Source: CAIKZY01 sp044374195 (GTDB lineage Bacteria; Actinomycetota; Actinomycetes; S36-B12). From it: DNA of 64,000 bases. The notes under the pieces are model-generated. The model did no database searches and was not told the origin of the DNA. It saw only the letters and a list, made by a program, of their open reading frames with translations. The DNA lies in contig JBILOY010000003.1 in NCBI GenBank assembly GCA_044374195.1, positions 92,961 through 156,960 of the forward strand, given 5' to 3'. The translations under genes were made by a program, and so were the position numbers. How positions within the stretch are numbered: position 1 is the stretch's first letter; every line of letters begins with the position of its first letter. Of this stretch, positions 1 through 7,942 are shown piece after piece.

Positions 1-996
1 TGCTCACGACTTGCCGCGGCTGCCGGCGCCGACCTGCACGTTGTCTCTCACGCCCTCGGAGATCGTGCACGCTGGGCGCGCGCATCAGTAATCCTGATCG
101 ATATCCCGAGCGCGTCGGGTGTCGCCGACCTTCCACGGCGAGCAGGGGTCATCGTCGTCACCCGAGGCTCGAGTGAGTCGGTCGACCCGGCCGCCTGGCG
201 CGTGGCCGTCACGATCGGTGCCGAACATGTGGCGTGTTTGCCCGATGCACAGACCTGGCTAATCGAAAGGCTCGGTGCCTGCGCCGATGAGCCGTCGCGG
301 GAAGGGCGTTTAGTTGCCTTCGTGTCAGCCACCGGTGGGGCGGGGGCCTCGACCCTTGCCGCCGCCTGCGCGGTCGACGCCGCAGCCCAGGGCCGCTCGA
401 GCTTGCTCGTCGACGGCGACCGACTCGGTGGTGGCATCGACATCGTGCTGGGTGGCGAAGAGGTAAACGGCGTGCGCTGGCCTGAGCTCGTCGATACGCA
501 GGGCCGTCTCTCGGTTGCCGCGTTCAAGCAGGCATTGCCGATCGTAGAGGGGGTCGCAGTCCTCTCCTGGGATCGTGAAGGTTCCCCGGACGCAACACCC
601 CAGTCGTGGAACGCCGTGCTTGATGCAGCGGCGCGGGGATTTGATCTCACTGTGGTTGATCATCCGCGAGCTCTTGCTTCCTCATCTGTCGCAGCACTCA
701 GCCGAGCCCACGCAGTGGTGCTAGTCGTCAATGCTCGAGTGCGTGGAGCCATCGCTGCGGCCCGGTGCTTGGAGGAGCTCACGGTGCTATCGACAGACAT
801 TCGGGTGATCGTGCGAGAGAAACCCAACGGAGTCCGGCCCGAGGCAATCGGCCAGATCCTTGGAGTGCCGATTCTCGGATCCATCCCGGTGGGTTCACCA
901 TTCATCGACGACGGTCGGCTACCCCGCATTCCTGAAGCAGTGGTGCGAGCATGCACCGATCAGGATGCCGCTCTTCGCACTACCTTCGCGGCTTAG
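1..996 (+). CDS. TadZ/CpaE-like ATPase (Ssd family), 5' end outside the window
   Basis: The reading frame is open from base 1, so the gene begins left of the window; the GTG at 202 is internal. The visible 331 residues hold a receiver-like N-terminal remnant and then a MinD/ParA-type domain. Its P-loop reads TGGAGAST (about 340-363) and lacks the usual lysine of KGGxGKT. This is characteristic of the actinobacterial CpaE-like/Ssd family, which sits in front of tad genes and is linked to pilus placement and septum control. A DGD motif follows the P-loop region. It is directly followed by tadA, so it is probably the first visible gene of the tad operon. Family assignment is confident; the cellular role is inferred from relatives. 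Confidence 0.85.
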   Translation, partial: CSRLAAAAGADLHVVSHALGDRARWARASVILIDIPSASGVADLPRRAGVIVVTRGSSESVDPAAWRVAVTIGAEHVACLPDAQTWLIERLGACADEPSREGRLVAFVSATGGAGASTLAAACAVDAAAQGRSSLLVDGDRLGGGIDIVLGGEEVNGVRWPELVDTQGRLSVAAFKQALPIVEGVAVLSWDREGSPDATPQSWNAVLDAAARGFDLTVVDHPRALASSSVAALSRAHAVVLVVNARVRGAIAAARCLEELTVLSTDIRVIVREKPNGVRPEAIGQILGVPILGSIPVGSPFIDDGRLPRIPEAVVRACTDQDAALRTTFAA

Positions 997-1001
997 GGCA
1001 G

Positions 1002-2162
1002 ATGGCTGCCTCGCTACTTGAGCGCGTTCGTACTCGACTCATCGCAGGGCAGGGCGAGGCGACAGCGGCGCACGTCGCAGCGGCACTTCGCGAGGAGGGA
1101 GTGCTCCTTGGCGATAGTGCGGTACTCGAACTCGTCGAGGTATTGCGACGCGAACTCCTCGGCGCAGGTCGACTGGAGCCACTGCTCCGAAATCCGTGCA
1201 TTACCGATGTTCTGGTGAACGCACCGGATTCGGTCTGGATCGACGAGGGTGCAGGTCTGATCCGTAGTGACATCAGGTTCACCGGCGAGGATGAAGTGCG
1301 TCGGCTCGCGCAACGTCTGGCGGCAGGCGCGGGGCGTCGACTCGATGACGCCGCGCCATTCGTGGATGCACGGCTCGCCAATGGCGCTCGACTTCATGCG
1401 GTGATCCCTCCGCTCTCGTCTGATGGCACGGCAATATCGATTCGCATACCGAGAGCAGCGGGATTCACCCTCGGCGAACTCAGCGCATCAGGTTCGGCAA
1501 CACCGCTCATGGCCGAGCTGCTGGCCGACGTCATCGATGCCCGGCTCTCCTTCGTGATCAGCGGGGGCACCGGCGCAGGCAAGACCACCGTGCTCGGTGC
1601 ACTTCTCTCACGCATCGGCGCACACGAGCGTCTCGTCCTGGTCGAAGACTCGGCCGAACTTGACCCTGGATGCGGTCACGTGGTCCGCATGCAGGCCCGA
1701 ACCGCGAATGTCGAAGGCGCGGGCGTGATCACCATGCGTGATCTCGTCAGACAGTCCTTGCGAATGCGTCCGGATCGCATCTGCATAGGTGAAGTGAGGG
1801 GCGCGGAGGTCATCGAGTTGCTCACTGCGCTCAACACAGGGCATGAAGGCGGTTGTGGCACCGTGCATGCGAACTCAGCGAGCGATGTACCTGCTCGACT
1901 TGAGGCACTCGCGCTGATGGCGGGCCTTGATCGAATCGCCGTGCACTCGTTGATCTGTGCCGGTCTTGATTGCGTGATTCACGTTGAACGATTGCCGGGG
2001 GGGCGACGATGCGTGCAGGGTATTTACGCACTTGAGAGAGATGCAGATGCGTATGCGGCAGTCCGCGAGATCGCCGTTACCCGCGATGGGCGTACGCACA
2101 TCGGCGAGCGGGGCCAGGAGTTCATTGATGGGCTTAAGGCCCGGCGAAAGAGTTCGCGATGA
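1002..2162 (+). CDS. tadA: TadA/CpaF-type secretion ATPase
   Basis: This is the hexameric ATPase that powers Tad (Flp) pilus assembly or secretion at the inner face of the membrane. The 386-residue product has Walker A GGTGAGKTT (about 1564-1590), an acidic segment EDSAELD, the Walker B-like RICIGEVRG and the histidine-box segment GTVHANS, all typical of PilT/VirB11 ATPases. I chose the ATG at 1002, 5 bases after the upstream stop with AGGG in front. The in-frame ATG at 951 would overlap the upstream gene by 46 bases. It is followed by tadB with a 4-base ATGA overlap, so these genes are translationally coupled. Length is normal for the actinobacterial helicase-neighbourhood TadA branch. Confidence 0.95.
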   Translation: MAASLLERVRTRLIAGQGEATAAHVAAALREEGVLLGDSAVLELVEVLRRELLGAGRLEPLLRNPCITDVLVNAPDSVWIDEGAGLIRSDIRFTGEDEVRRLAQRLAAGAGRRLDDAAPFVDARLANGARLHAVIPPLSSDGTAISIRIPRAAGFTLGELSASGSATPLMAELLADVIDARLSFVISGGTGAGKTTVLGALLSRIGAHERLVLVEDSAELDPGCGHVVRMQARTANVEGAGVITMRDLVRQSLRMRPDRICIGEVRGAEVIELLTALNTGHEGGCGTVHANSASDVPARLEALALMAGLDRIAVHSLICAGLDCVIHVERLPGGRRCVQGIYALERDADAYAAVREIAVTRDGRTHIGERGQEFIDGLKARRKSSR

Positions 2163-2842
2163 CCTGGGTTCCCGCGGCGCTCGTCGCGGTAGCAATCTTC
2201 ATCGTGATGCAACCTAATCCGACACATCGTCTCGAGGCAATTCTCGGCGTTACTCAGCGCCCGCCGGTAGGGAACCCACTGCGCGAACTTGGAGCCCGCC
2301 TCTTCGGAGGGGGGCGGGAGCGAAGCGCGGCTCGTCGACAGGCCATCGAGGCACTCGGCTCCCTGTCAGCCGAGTTATCGGCCGGGACTCCGCAGCAGCG
2401 CGCCTTGGTTATCGCCGGTGAGCATGTGTGGCCAGCTGCGTGCGGCGCCGTGCGCTTCGACGGTGACGTTGCCGAGGCACTTCGCGAGGATGCTCGTCGC
2501 ATGCCGCTGATCACTCCACTTGCCGCGTGCTGGGCAGTGTCTGCGCAGCAGGGCAGTGGACTAGCAATCTCCGTCAGCCGAATCGCAGAACAGGCACGCA
2601 TGGCTGAGGACATTCGCGTGCAACTCGAGGCGCAGTTGGCTGGGCCTCGCGCGACGGCTCGCATCTTGATGCTGTTGCCCCTTTTCGGAATCGCGATGGG
2701 GATGATGATGGGTGTCAACCCGCTCGCCTGGCTTCTGAGAACTCCGGTGGGCTTTGCTTGTCTTGTTGTGGGCCTGGCACTCACCGCTCTCGGCTATTGG
2801 TGGACCTCACGGATAGTGCAACGAGTGGAAAGACTCCTGTGA
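2159..2842 (+). CDS. tadB: TadB-like membrane platform protein
   Basis: This is a type II secretion F domain protein of 227 residues that forms the inner-membrane platform on which TadA acts. There is one hydrophobic segment at the very N-terminus. Two further segments lie near the C-terminus, around an ILMLLPLFGIAMGMMMG stretch and the following helix. The middle carries the T2SSF-like helical region. It overlaps tadA by ATGA and tadC by GTGA. It is shorter than classical TadB (about 300 residues), as is usual in actinobacterial minimal tad loci. Confidence 0.88.
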   Translation: MTWVPAALVAVAIFIVMQPNPTHRLEAILGVTQRPPVGNPLRELGARLFGGGRERSAARRQAIEALGSLSAELSAGTPQQRALVIAGEHVWPAACGAVRFDGDVAEALREDARRMPLITPLAACWAVSAQQGSGLAISVSRIAEQARMAEDIRVQLEAQLAGPRATARILMLLPLFGIAMGMMMGVNPLAWLLRTPVGFACLVVGLALTALGYWWTSRIVQRVERLL

Positions 2843-3552
2843 TCGCGCTCGCCGCACTCCTGCTCGGCTGTGCAGTGTTCGTGCTCATTCCCGTTAGCCC
2901 GGAGCCCAGGCTCCAGCGGCTCGTTCCTCACGTCGCACGACGTCAGCGTTCGCTCACGGCTAGACAACTTCAGCTAGGCGCTGCACTGCTGGTGGCCATC
3001 GGCTGCGTGAGCCTTTTCGGCGTCTTCCCTGGCGTTCCGCTGGCGATTGGTGGGGCCTTGCTGGTCACGACGTTGATGGGTCGGCTCGAGTCCACGGACT
3101 CTCGGCGCAACCGTCTCGCGCTCGAGCGTCAGCTGCCCGATGCCCTCGATGTGCTGACATCGATTCTCGAGGCGGGCGCGCCACCCGCCAACGCCCTTTC
3201 GGTCGTCGGGCGGGCGCTAGGGCCACCCATTGAGGTTGAGCTGGAGAAGGTTGCGCGGGCACTTGCCCTGGGCGCGAGTACCGAGCAAGCGTGGTCCTCG
3301 GCTCATTCGGTGTTGGGTCCGCTGGCGACCGCCATGGGTCGCTCAGCACAGTCAGGTGCGCCACTGGCGCTCGTGCTCGCAGGGGCGAGCAGTGATGCAC
3401 GTCGTGAGCATCGCGTTCGAGTGGAAATCGCGGCGCGCTCTGCCGGTGTACGCGCGGTCGCTCCACTTGCCGCGTGCTTCCTGCCAGCGTTCTTCCTGCT
3501 GGGAGTCGCACCGATTATTGCGTCGTTTGTCGAGCAGATACTCCAGACGTGA
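2839..3552 (+). CDS. tadC: TadC-like membrane platform protein
   Basis: This is the second type II secretion F domain protein (237 residues), a presumed partner of TadB in the pilus platform. It starts with GTG inside the GTGA overlap with the tadB stop. A longer frame from TTG 2758 would overlap tadB by 85 bases and is unlikely. It has an N-terminal membrane helix and a second hydrophobic segment around residues 45-75. The T2SSF core includes the segment LPDALDVLTSILEAGAP, and a C-terminal helix ends near FFLLGVAPIIASF. It is followed after 121 bases by the pilin gene. Confidence 0.88.
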   Translation: MIALAALLLGCAVFVLIPVSPEPRLQRLVPHVARRQRSLTARQLQLGAALLVAIGCVSLFGVFPGVPLAIGGALLVTTLMGRLESTDSRRNRLALERQLPDALDVLTSILEAGAPPANALSVVGRALGPPIEVELEKVARALALGASTEQAWSSAHSVLGPLATAMGRSAQSGAPLALVLAGASSDARREHRVRVEIAARSAGVRAVAPLAACFLPAFFLLGVAPIIASFVEQILQT

Positions 3553-3673
3553 TTCACAGCTGTCGTCAATGTGCCAGCTCATCCACAGAATTATCTGGTC
3601 ACTTCTCCTCAGTGAGTGAGTTGGCGATTGTTCACTCGTGGCCACGAGGTCGCACTCGACGCGAGGAGGAAAG

Positions 3674-3853
3674 ATGCGCAAGCTCAAGGAACGATTCTCG
3701 GATGACCGCGGTATGACGACTGCGGAATACGCGGTAGGCACCGTTGCAGTAGCTGGTCTTGGCGGACTCTTCATCAAGTTGCTGACCAGCGACGCTGTAC
3801 GTGATCTGCTGTGGGGCATCCTCAAGGGCGCCTTCTCATTCATCGGCGGGTAG
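3674..3853 (+). CDS. Flp-type class IVb pilin (DUF4244-like)
   Basis: This small 59-residue prepilin has a short basic leader, then DDRG and MTTAEYAVG. Cleavage after the glycine would leave glutamate at position +5 and tyrosine at +6 of the mature protein, the hallmark of Flp pilins. A single long hydrophobic segment follows. The ATG at 3674 is chosen because GAGGAGG lies just upstream; a 12-codon longer frame from 3638 has no ribosome site. It sits between tadC and the tadE-like genes, so it is the probable major structural subunit of the Tad fibre. No prepilin peptidase gene is visible in the window. Confidence 0.9.
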   Translation: MRKLKERFSDDRGMTTAEYAVGTVAVAGLGGLFIKLLTSDAVRDLLWGILKGAFSFIGG

Positions 3854-3857
3854 CAGC

Positions 3858-4241
3858 ATGATCGAGCGCTCCGGTGCACCGAGTTGCGGCTCGGTGCACC
3901 GCGATCGCGGAAGCGTGACTCTCGAGGCGGCGCTGGTACTTCCAGTGTTGTTGCTCGTGGCAGTGACTCTCATGTGGGCGATGGGAGTTGCCTTCACGGC
4001 GTTGGCCATGGGCGATGCGGTACGCACGAGTGCTCGACTGATCGCGCGCGGAGAATCCGCTGATGCAGTGATGGCGCAGTTGCAGGAATCCTTGCCTGAC
4101 TCTGAACTCATACTTGAGCCGCGTGACGTAGACATCCTGATCAGAGCCGAGCGCTTCGTATCAGTGCCCATCCCCGTCTTCGATCAAGTCGGGTTCACCG
4201 TCACTCAGTCTGCGACCGCACCGCTCGAAGGAGTGGGATGA
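3858..4241 (+). CDS. TadE-like pseudopilin
   Basis: The 127-residue protein has a short hydrophilic leader and DRGSVTLEAALVLP, a class IV prepilin-like junction with glutamate at mature position 5. One hydrophobic helix (LPVLLLVAVTLMW) and a small extracytoplasmic domain follow. TadE-like proteins are minor pilins or assembly factors of Tad systems. It begins 4 bases after the pilin stop and overlaps the next gene by ATGA, so it belongs to the same operon. Similar genes occupy the same position in mycobacteria and streptomycetes. Confidence 0.85.
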   Translation: MIERSGAPSCGSVHRDRGSVTLEAALVLPVLLLVAVTLMWAMGVAFTALAMGDAVRTSARLIARGESADAVMAQLQESLPDSELILEPRDVDILIRAERFVSVPIPVFDQVGFTVTQSATAPLEGVG

Positions 4242-4582
4242 GAAATCACGACGATGGATTCGCGCTGCTCTGGTCGCTGGCACTCGCGGGCGCGCTGGTG
4301 ATCATCGGCATGGCGGGGCTGTCTCTATGCGCGCTGACCTTGTCGCATGCTCGTGCCGGCAACGCTGCAGATCTCGCAGCGATCGCGGCTGCCTCGAATG
4401 TCCTCGACCCCTGCGGTTCGGCCAATCGGGTAGCTGCCGCGAATTCGGCGAAGCTAATCGACTGCACACTGGTCGAGGGGGACGTGATCGTGCGCGTGCA
4501 AGTGCGGGCTCCGGCAATCGCTCAATGGCTCGGGAGCGACCGACTCGAGGTGGCGTCCAGGGCGGGTCCCTCGACCGAATAG
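4238..4582 (+). CDS. TadE-like protein of the helicase/secretion neighbourhood
   Basis: The protein has 114 residues: a short leader, one transmembrane helix at residues 8-32, then a small domain with two cysteines (DPCGS and DCTLV) that could form a disulfide outside the membrane. It belongs by position and pattern to the Rv3654c-like group found beside actinobacterial tad genes. Unlike the preceding TadE it lacks a glutamate at position 5 after the leader glycine (DDGFALLW), so it may not be processed or packed like a pilin. It ends the tad operon, 24 bases before the antitoxin promoter region. Confidence 0.8.
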   Translation: MRNHDDGFALLWSLALAGALVIIGMAGLSLCALTLSHARAGNAADLAAIAAASNVLDPCGSANRVAAANSAKLIDCTLVEGDVIVRVQVRAPAIAQWLGSDRLEVASRAGPSTE

Positions 4583-4605
4583 CAAATGAAACGTACAATT
4601 CGTAC
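4571..4605 (+). promoter_or_regulatory. Promoter and operator of the Phd/RelE-type toxin-antitoxin pair
   Basis: A -35-like TCGACC (4571-4576), a 17-base spacer and a -10 TACAAT (4594-4599) are present. CGTAC-AATT-CGTAC (4592-4605) overlaps the -10 and reads as GTAC-N5-GTAC, a short dyad suitable for autoregulation by the antitoxin. The predicted start of transcription falls near 4606. Confidence 0.55.
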
Positions 4606-4620
4606 ATGAAGGAGATGCCC

Positions 4621-4854
4621 ATGAGCAAGGTCCGGGAGAACCTCTCGGAGGTTGTTGATGTCACCCGTCGTTCCGGCGAGCCGCTGTATCTCACGAAGCA
4701 CGGCAAGCCCGTTGCCGTCCTAGTCGACTACGAACTCTTCGAGAGTGTCGTGGAGCGTCTTGAGGACTACATGGATCGCGAGGCGATTGCCGAGACCAAG
4801 GGGGAGATTGGAATCCCTTGGGAGCAAGTCAAGCGCGAACTCGGTCTTGAGTGA
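4621..4854 (+). CDS. Type II antitoxin, Phd/YefM family
   Basis: The 77-residue antitoxin has an N-terminal DNA-binding Phd/YefM fold (SKVRENLSEVVDVTRRSGEP, then LTKHGKPVAVLVDYELFE) and a charged C-terminal arm that would wrap the toxin. It should neutralise the toxin encoded next and repress the shared promoter. The ATG at 4621 is preferred because AAGGAG lies 6 bases upstream. The in-frame ATG at 4606 would also give a plausible protein and coincides with the predicted transcription start, so a leaderless form is possible. GTGA overlap with the toxin gene indicates coupling. Confidence 0.88.
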   Translation: MSKVRENLSEVVDVTRRSGEPLYLTKHGKPVAVLVDYELFESVVERLEDYMDREAIAETKGEIGIPWEQVKRELGLE

Positions 4855-5117
4855 CTCGGGCCTACACCGTCATCATTCTTCCGCGCGCCCGAAAGTCGAT
4901 AGAACGACTTGATCGAACAGTGCGGGCAAGGATTCAAGCAGCTATTGAGTTGCTGGCGGGAAACCCACGTCCTCCGCGCGCCATGCCTCTCGTCGGAGAG
5001 ACTGATGTCTATCGCGTACGAGTGGGCGACTACCGAATCCTCTACTGGGTTGGCGACACGATTCGGATTGTCGAAATTCGCAAGGTCGCTCACCGCCGTG
5101 AGGCGTATCGATCATGA
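4851..5117 (+). CDS. Type II toxin, RelE/ParE family
   Basis: The 88-residue protein has the RelE/ParE pattern: an N-terminal strand (YTVIILPRARKSI), two helices with basic residues, PRAMPLVG, then VYRVRVGDYRILYWV and a C-terminal EIRKVAHRREAY. The RVGDYRILY segment and terminal basic residues are typical of RelE mRNA interferases that cut at the ribosome. A ParE-like gyrase poison is the alternative. It starts with GTG in the overlap with the antitoxin stop. It lies between the tad operon and a helicase gene that are usually neighbours in relatives, which suggests insertion of the TA pair. Confidence 0.87.
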   Translation: MTRAYTVIILPRARKSIERLDRTVRARIQAAIELLAGNPRPPRAMPLVGETDVYRVRVGDYRILYWVGDTIRIVEIRKVAHRREAYRS

Positions 5118-5133
5118 ATCCAGAGGTGACAGG

Positions 5134-5628
5134 ATGACCGCCATGTTCAGTGATGCGCCTCCACCCGCCGACAAGGCGCTTCTCGAGCCCTTGGGCGAGC
5201 GTGAGCTTGCCAGTGAGCTCTTCAGCCTCACGTGGGATTACCTCGGAATGCAGTCGCGCACGCCAGCAGAAGACGATGCGATGGTGCACGCCGCGCATGC
5301 GAGCCGTTGGCACTGGGGCAAGGTCGGCGGCCCGGAGCAGTGGGCGATCGGTGAATGGCTGTGCAGTCGCGTCTATGCGGTACTCGGTCGCGGCGAGCAG
5401 TCGTTGTATCACGGTCGACGCGCCAGTGAGATCTGCGCAGAGTTCGAGGTGGGCTCCTTCGTTCCCGCATCGGCGCATGAGGCGATTGCACGTGCTTACT
5501 GCGTTCTGGGCGATGTGGATGCTGCGCGCACTGAGCGCAATCTCTCCTACACGGCGGCAATCGATCTCGATGACGATGATCGTGCTGTGATCGAAGGTGA
5601 TCTCGCAACGCTTCCGATCACTGACTGA
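5134..5628 (+). CDS. Conserved hypothetical protein, helical
   Basis: The 164-residue acidic protein has no signal peptide or membrane segment. The sequence is rich in predicted helices with a tetratricopeptide-like flavour: SRVYAVLGRGEQSLYHGRRA, then HEAIARAYCVLGDVDAARTE. I do not recognise a specific family or enzyme motif. The ATG at 5134 is chosen because of AGG just upstream and clean spacing of 16 bases after the toxin stop; another ATG lies three codons later. It ends convergently with the helicase gene and overlaps it by 11 bases. It could act as a small protein-binding scaffold, but that is only a guess from the repeat-like pattern. Confidence 0.7.
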   Translation: MTAMFSDAPPPADKALLEPLGERELASELFSLTWDYLGMQSRTPAEDDAMVHAAHASRWHWGKVGGPEQWAIGEWLCSRVYAVLGRGEQSLYHGRRASEICAEFEVGSFVPASAHEAIARAYCVLGDVDAARTERNLSYTAAIDLDDDDRAVIEGDLATLPITD

Positions 5629-7906
5629 GCAGTTGATCCAGAAAAGCAATCGCACCGGGCTTGTCGAGCGGGTTGTTGGCATTGCCGCACTTCGGCGACT
5701 GAATGCAGGCCGGGCACCCGCTCTCGCATGAGCATTCGGCAATGAGTTCGCGAGTGGCCGTGAGCCATTCACGCGCATGGTGGTAGCCGTACTCGGCAAA
5801 TCCAGCACCGCCGGCGAGTCCGTCGTACACGAACACCGTCATGCGGCCGGTGTCGATGTGATGCGCTGTCGATACTCCGCCGATATCCCACCGATCGCAG
5901 GTCGCGAATAGTGGCAGCATGCCGATCGATGCGTGCTCAGCCGCATGCGCAGAACCCGGCACTTCGGTCGACTCAATTGCAGAGTCGATGATCTGCGCAT
6001 CGCTCAACGTCCACCACACTGCGGTTGTCTCGAGTTCGCGCACCGGCATGTCGAGGGCTTCCTCGCCCAGCACCTCACCGGTGATCGCCCGACGGCGCAT
6101 GAAGGCGACCACCTGAGAGCTCACGTGCACGCGACCAAAGCTCATGGTTGCCTCACCCAGGGCCACTCGCTCAAGTTCTTCGAGGATGCGGATGTCGCTC
6201 ACTTCGCGCGCTGATGTCGAGTAGTCGACGTCTTGCTCGACGACTGTCGCAACTGAGTCCGCGAGGTTGAGTGAGGTGACCAGGTGAGTAACTCCTTGAT
6301 GCATATAGACGGCGCCGGGGTGCGCGTTCGCATGGGCAGCTGCGACATCCATCGTGCCGAGGATGCGACCAGTGCCCTCTTCCACGATGCGCACGGGCGG
6401 CCCACCGGTGCCGCGAAGATCGGCGAGATCGCTGGCTCGATCACGCCGAGTCCAATACCAACCTGTCGGCCGCTTGCGCAGGAATCCATCGGCCACGAGC
6501 GAATCGAGTAAGACGAGCGAACCAGGGCCGAACCAGCGCACCGCATCATCGGCAGTCAGCGGAAGTTCCGACGCGGCTGCGCACAGGTGCGGTGCAAGGA
6601 CGTAGGGGTTCTCGGGATTGAAGACATTCGCCTCAACTGGTCGGCCGAGCATTGCCGAAGGGTGGTGGACGAGATAGGTATCGAGTGGCTCATCGCGCGC
6701 GATGAAGATTGATAGCGCCGGTGCGCCACTTCGGCCTGCGCGGCCGAACTGCTGCCACAGCGACGCCCGAGTGCCCGGCCAGCCGGCGGTGATCACCGCA
6801 TCGAGACCGCTGATATCGATGCCGAGTTCCAGGGCATTTGTCGTGGCCAGTGCTCGCAGGCTGCCGGAACGAAGACGTGCCTCGAGCTCGCGCCGTTCCT
6901 CCGGCAGATACCCGCCGCGATACGACGCCACGGATTCAGTCAACGATGGATCAACGTCGAGAAGCAGGTCACGAGTCATCACGGCGACAGATTCGGCGGC
7001 TTTGCGACTTCGTACGAAGGCCAAGCTCTGGGCACCCTCAACCACGAGATCAGCCAGCAGATCTGCGCACTCTGCGGTGGCCGTTCGTCTGATGGGTGCA
7101 CCGTTCTCACCGGTGAATGCGGTGAGCTCGGGTTCCCAGAGGGCGATAACTCGTTCACCTGCAGGGGAGCCATCGACAGTGACCTCATCCACGCGCGAGC
7201 CAACAAGACGCCTTGCCGCGTCACCGGGCTGCGCGACGGTTGCTGATGCGCAGATGACGATCGGGGCGGAGCCGTACGACTCGCAGATACGTCGAAGCCG
7301 GCGAATCACCTCAGCAACGTGCGCTCCGAACACTCCCCGATACGCGTGGCACTCATCAATGACGATGTATCGGAGCCTTCGAAGGAATGGTGCCCAACTC
7401 TGATGCGAGCCCAGCATCGAGTGATGAATGAGATCCGGATTGGTGAGCACGTAGTTCGAGTGATTGCGCGCCCAGTTGCGGGCTTCAATCGCGGTATCGC
7501 CGTCATACGTTGCAGCGCGCAGCCAGGTGAGCCCGAGGCCGGAGAGTGAGCGCAACTGGTCATTCGCCAGGGCCTTGGTGGGTGAGAGGTACAGGGCAGT
7601 GGCGCCACGGCCATTCGGTGCGCTCAGCCCGTCATGAATGGCCTGCAGCACTGGCATTCCGAAGGCGAGGCTCTTGCCTGAAGCCGTGCCGGTCGAGAGC
7701 ACCACGTGCTGCCCACCGTGAGCCAGGTTCGCGGCTTCCGCCTGGTGGATCCACGGCCGATCAATGCCGCGCTTGGCGAAGGCCTCGCGAATCTCCGGCG
7801 CGAGCCAATCGGGCCATTGGGCGAGTTGCGCGGCACGTGCAGGAATGCGCTCGGAGTGCACGAGTCGGTCAGCGCGACCGACGGCGAGTCGACTCAGGAC
7901 ATCCAT
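5618..7906 (-). CDS. DECH-box helicase, MrfA/YprA-like, with C-terminal cysteine cluster
   Basis: This is a superfamily 2 DNA helicase of 762 residues. Motif I is STGTASGKS, motif II is DECH (VIDECHAYRG), motif III is CASATV, and motif VI lies in QQFGRAGRSG. The C-terminal part is DUF1998-like and ends in a four-cysteine cluster (CSCESGCPAC, then KC) expected to bind a metal. MrfA relatives act in DNA damage repair. Actinobacterial members of this exact group are neighbours of tad genes, as here. The ATG at 7906 is preferred over a TTG at 7924. The gene is divergent from the glpK-like gene with only 36 bases between start codons. Confidence 0.92.
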   Translation of the reverse strand: MDVLSRLAVGRADRLVHSERIPARAAQLAQWPDWLAPEIREAFAKRGIDRPWIHQAEAANLAHGGQHVVLSTGTASGKSLAFGMPVLQAIHDGLSAPNGRGATALYLSPTKALANDQLRSLSGLGLTWLRAATYDGDTAIEARNWARNHSNYVLTNPDLIHHSMLGSHQSWAPFLRRLRYIVIDECHAYRGVFGAHVAEVIRRLRRICESYGSAPIVICASATVAQPGDAARRLVGSRVDEVTVDGSPAGERVIALWEPELTAFTGENGAPIRRTATAECADLLADLVVEGAQSLAFVRSRKAAESVAVMTRDLLLDVDPSLTESVASYRGGYLPEERRELEARLRSGSLRALATTNALELGIDISGLDAVITAGWPGTRASLWQQFGRAGRSGAPALSIFIARDEPLDTYLVHHPSAMLGRPVEANVFNPENPYVLAPHLCAAASELPLTADDAVRWFGPGSLVLLDSLVADGFLRKRPTGWYWTRRDRASDLADLRGTGGPPVRIVEEGTGRILGTMDVAAAHANAHPGAVYMHQGVTHLVTSLNLADSVATVVEQDVDYSTSAREVSDIRILEELERVALGEATMSFGRVHVSSQVVAFMRRRAITGEVLGEEALDMPVRELETTAVWWTLSDAQIIDSAIESTEVPGSAHAAEHASIGMLPLFATCDRWDIGGVSTAHHIDTGRMTVFVYDGLAGGAGFAEYGYHHAREWLTATRELIAECSCESGCPACIQSPKCGNANNPLDKPGAIAFLDQLLSQ

Positions 7907-7942
7907 CACATCAACGTACGCCAACTATGCGAGAGTACGGAC

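Noticed and set aside
5618..7924. TTG at 7924 as the helicase start
   Set aside because: ATG 7906 is a better start codon and leaves more room for the divergent glpK-like gene.
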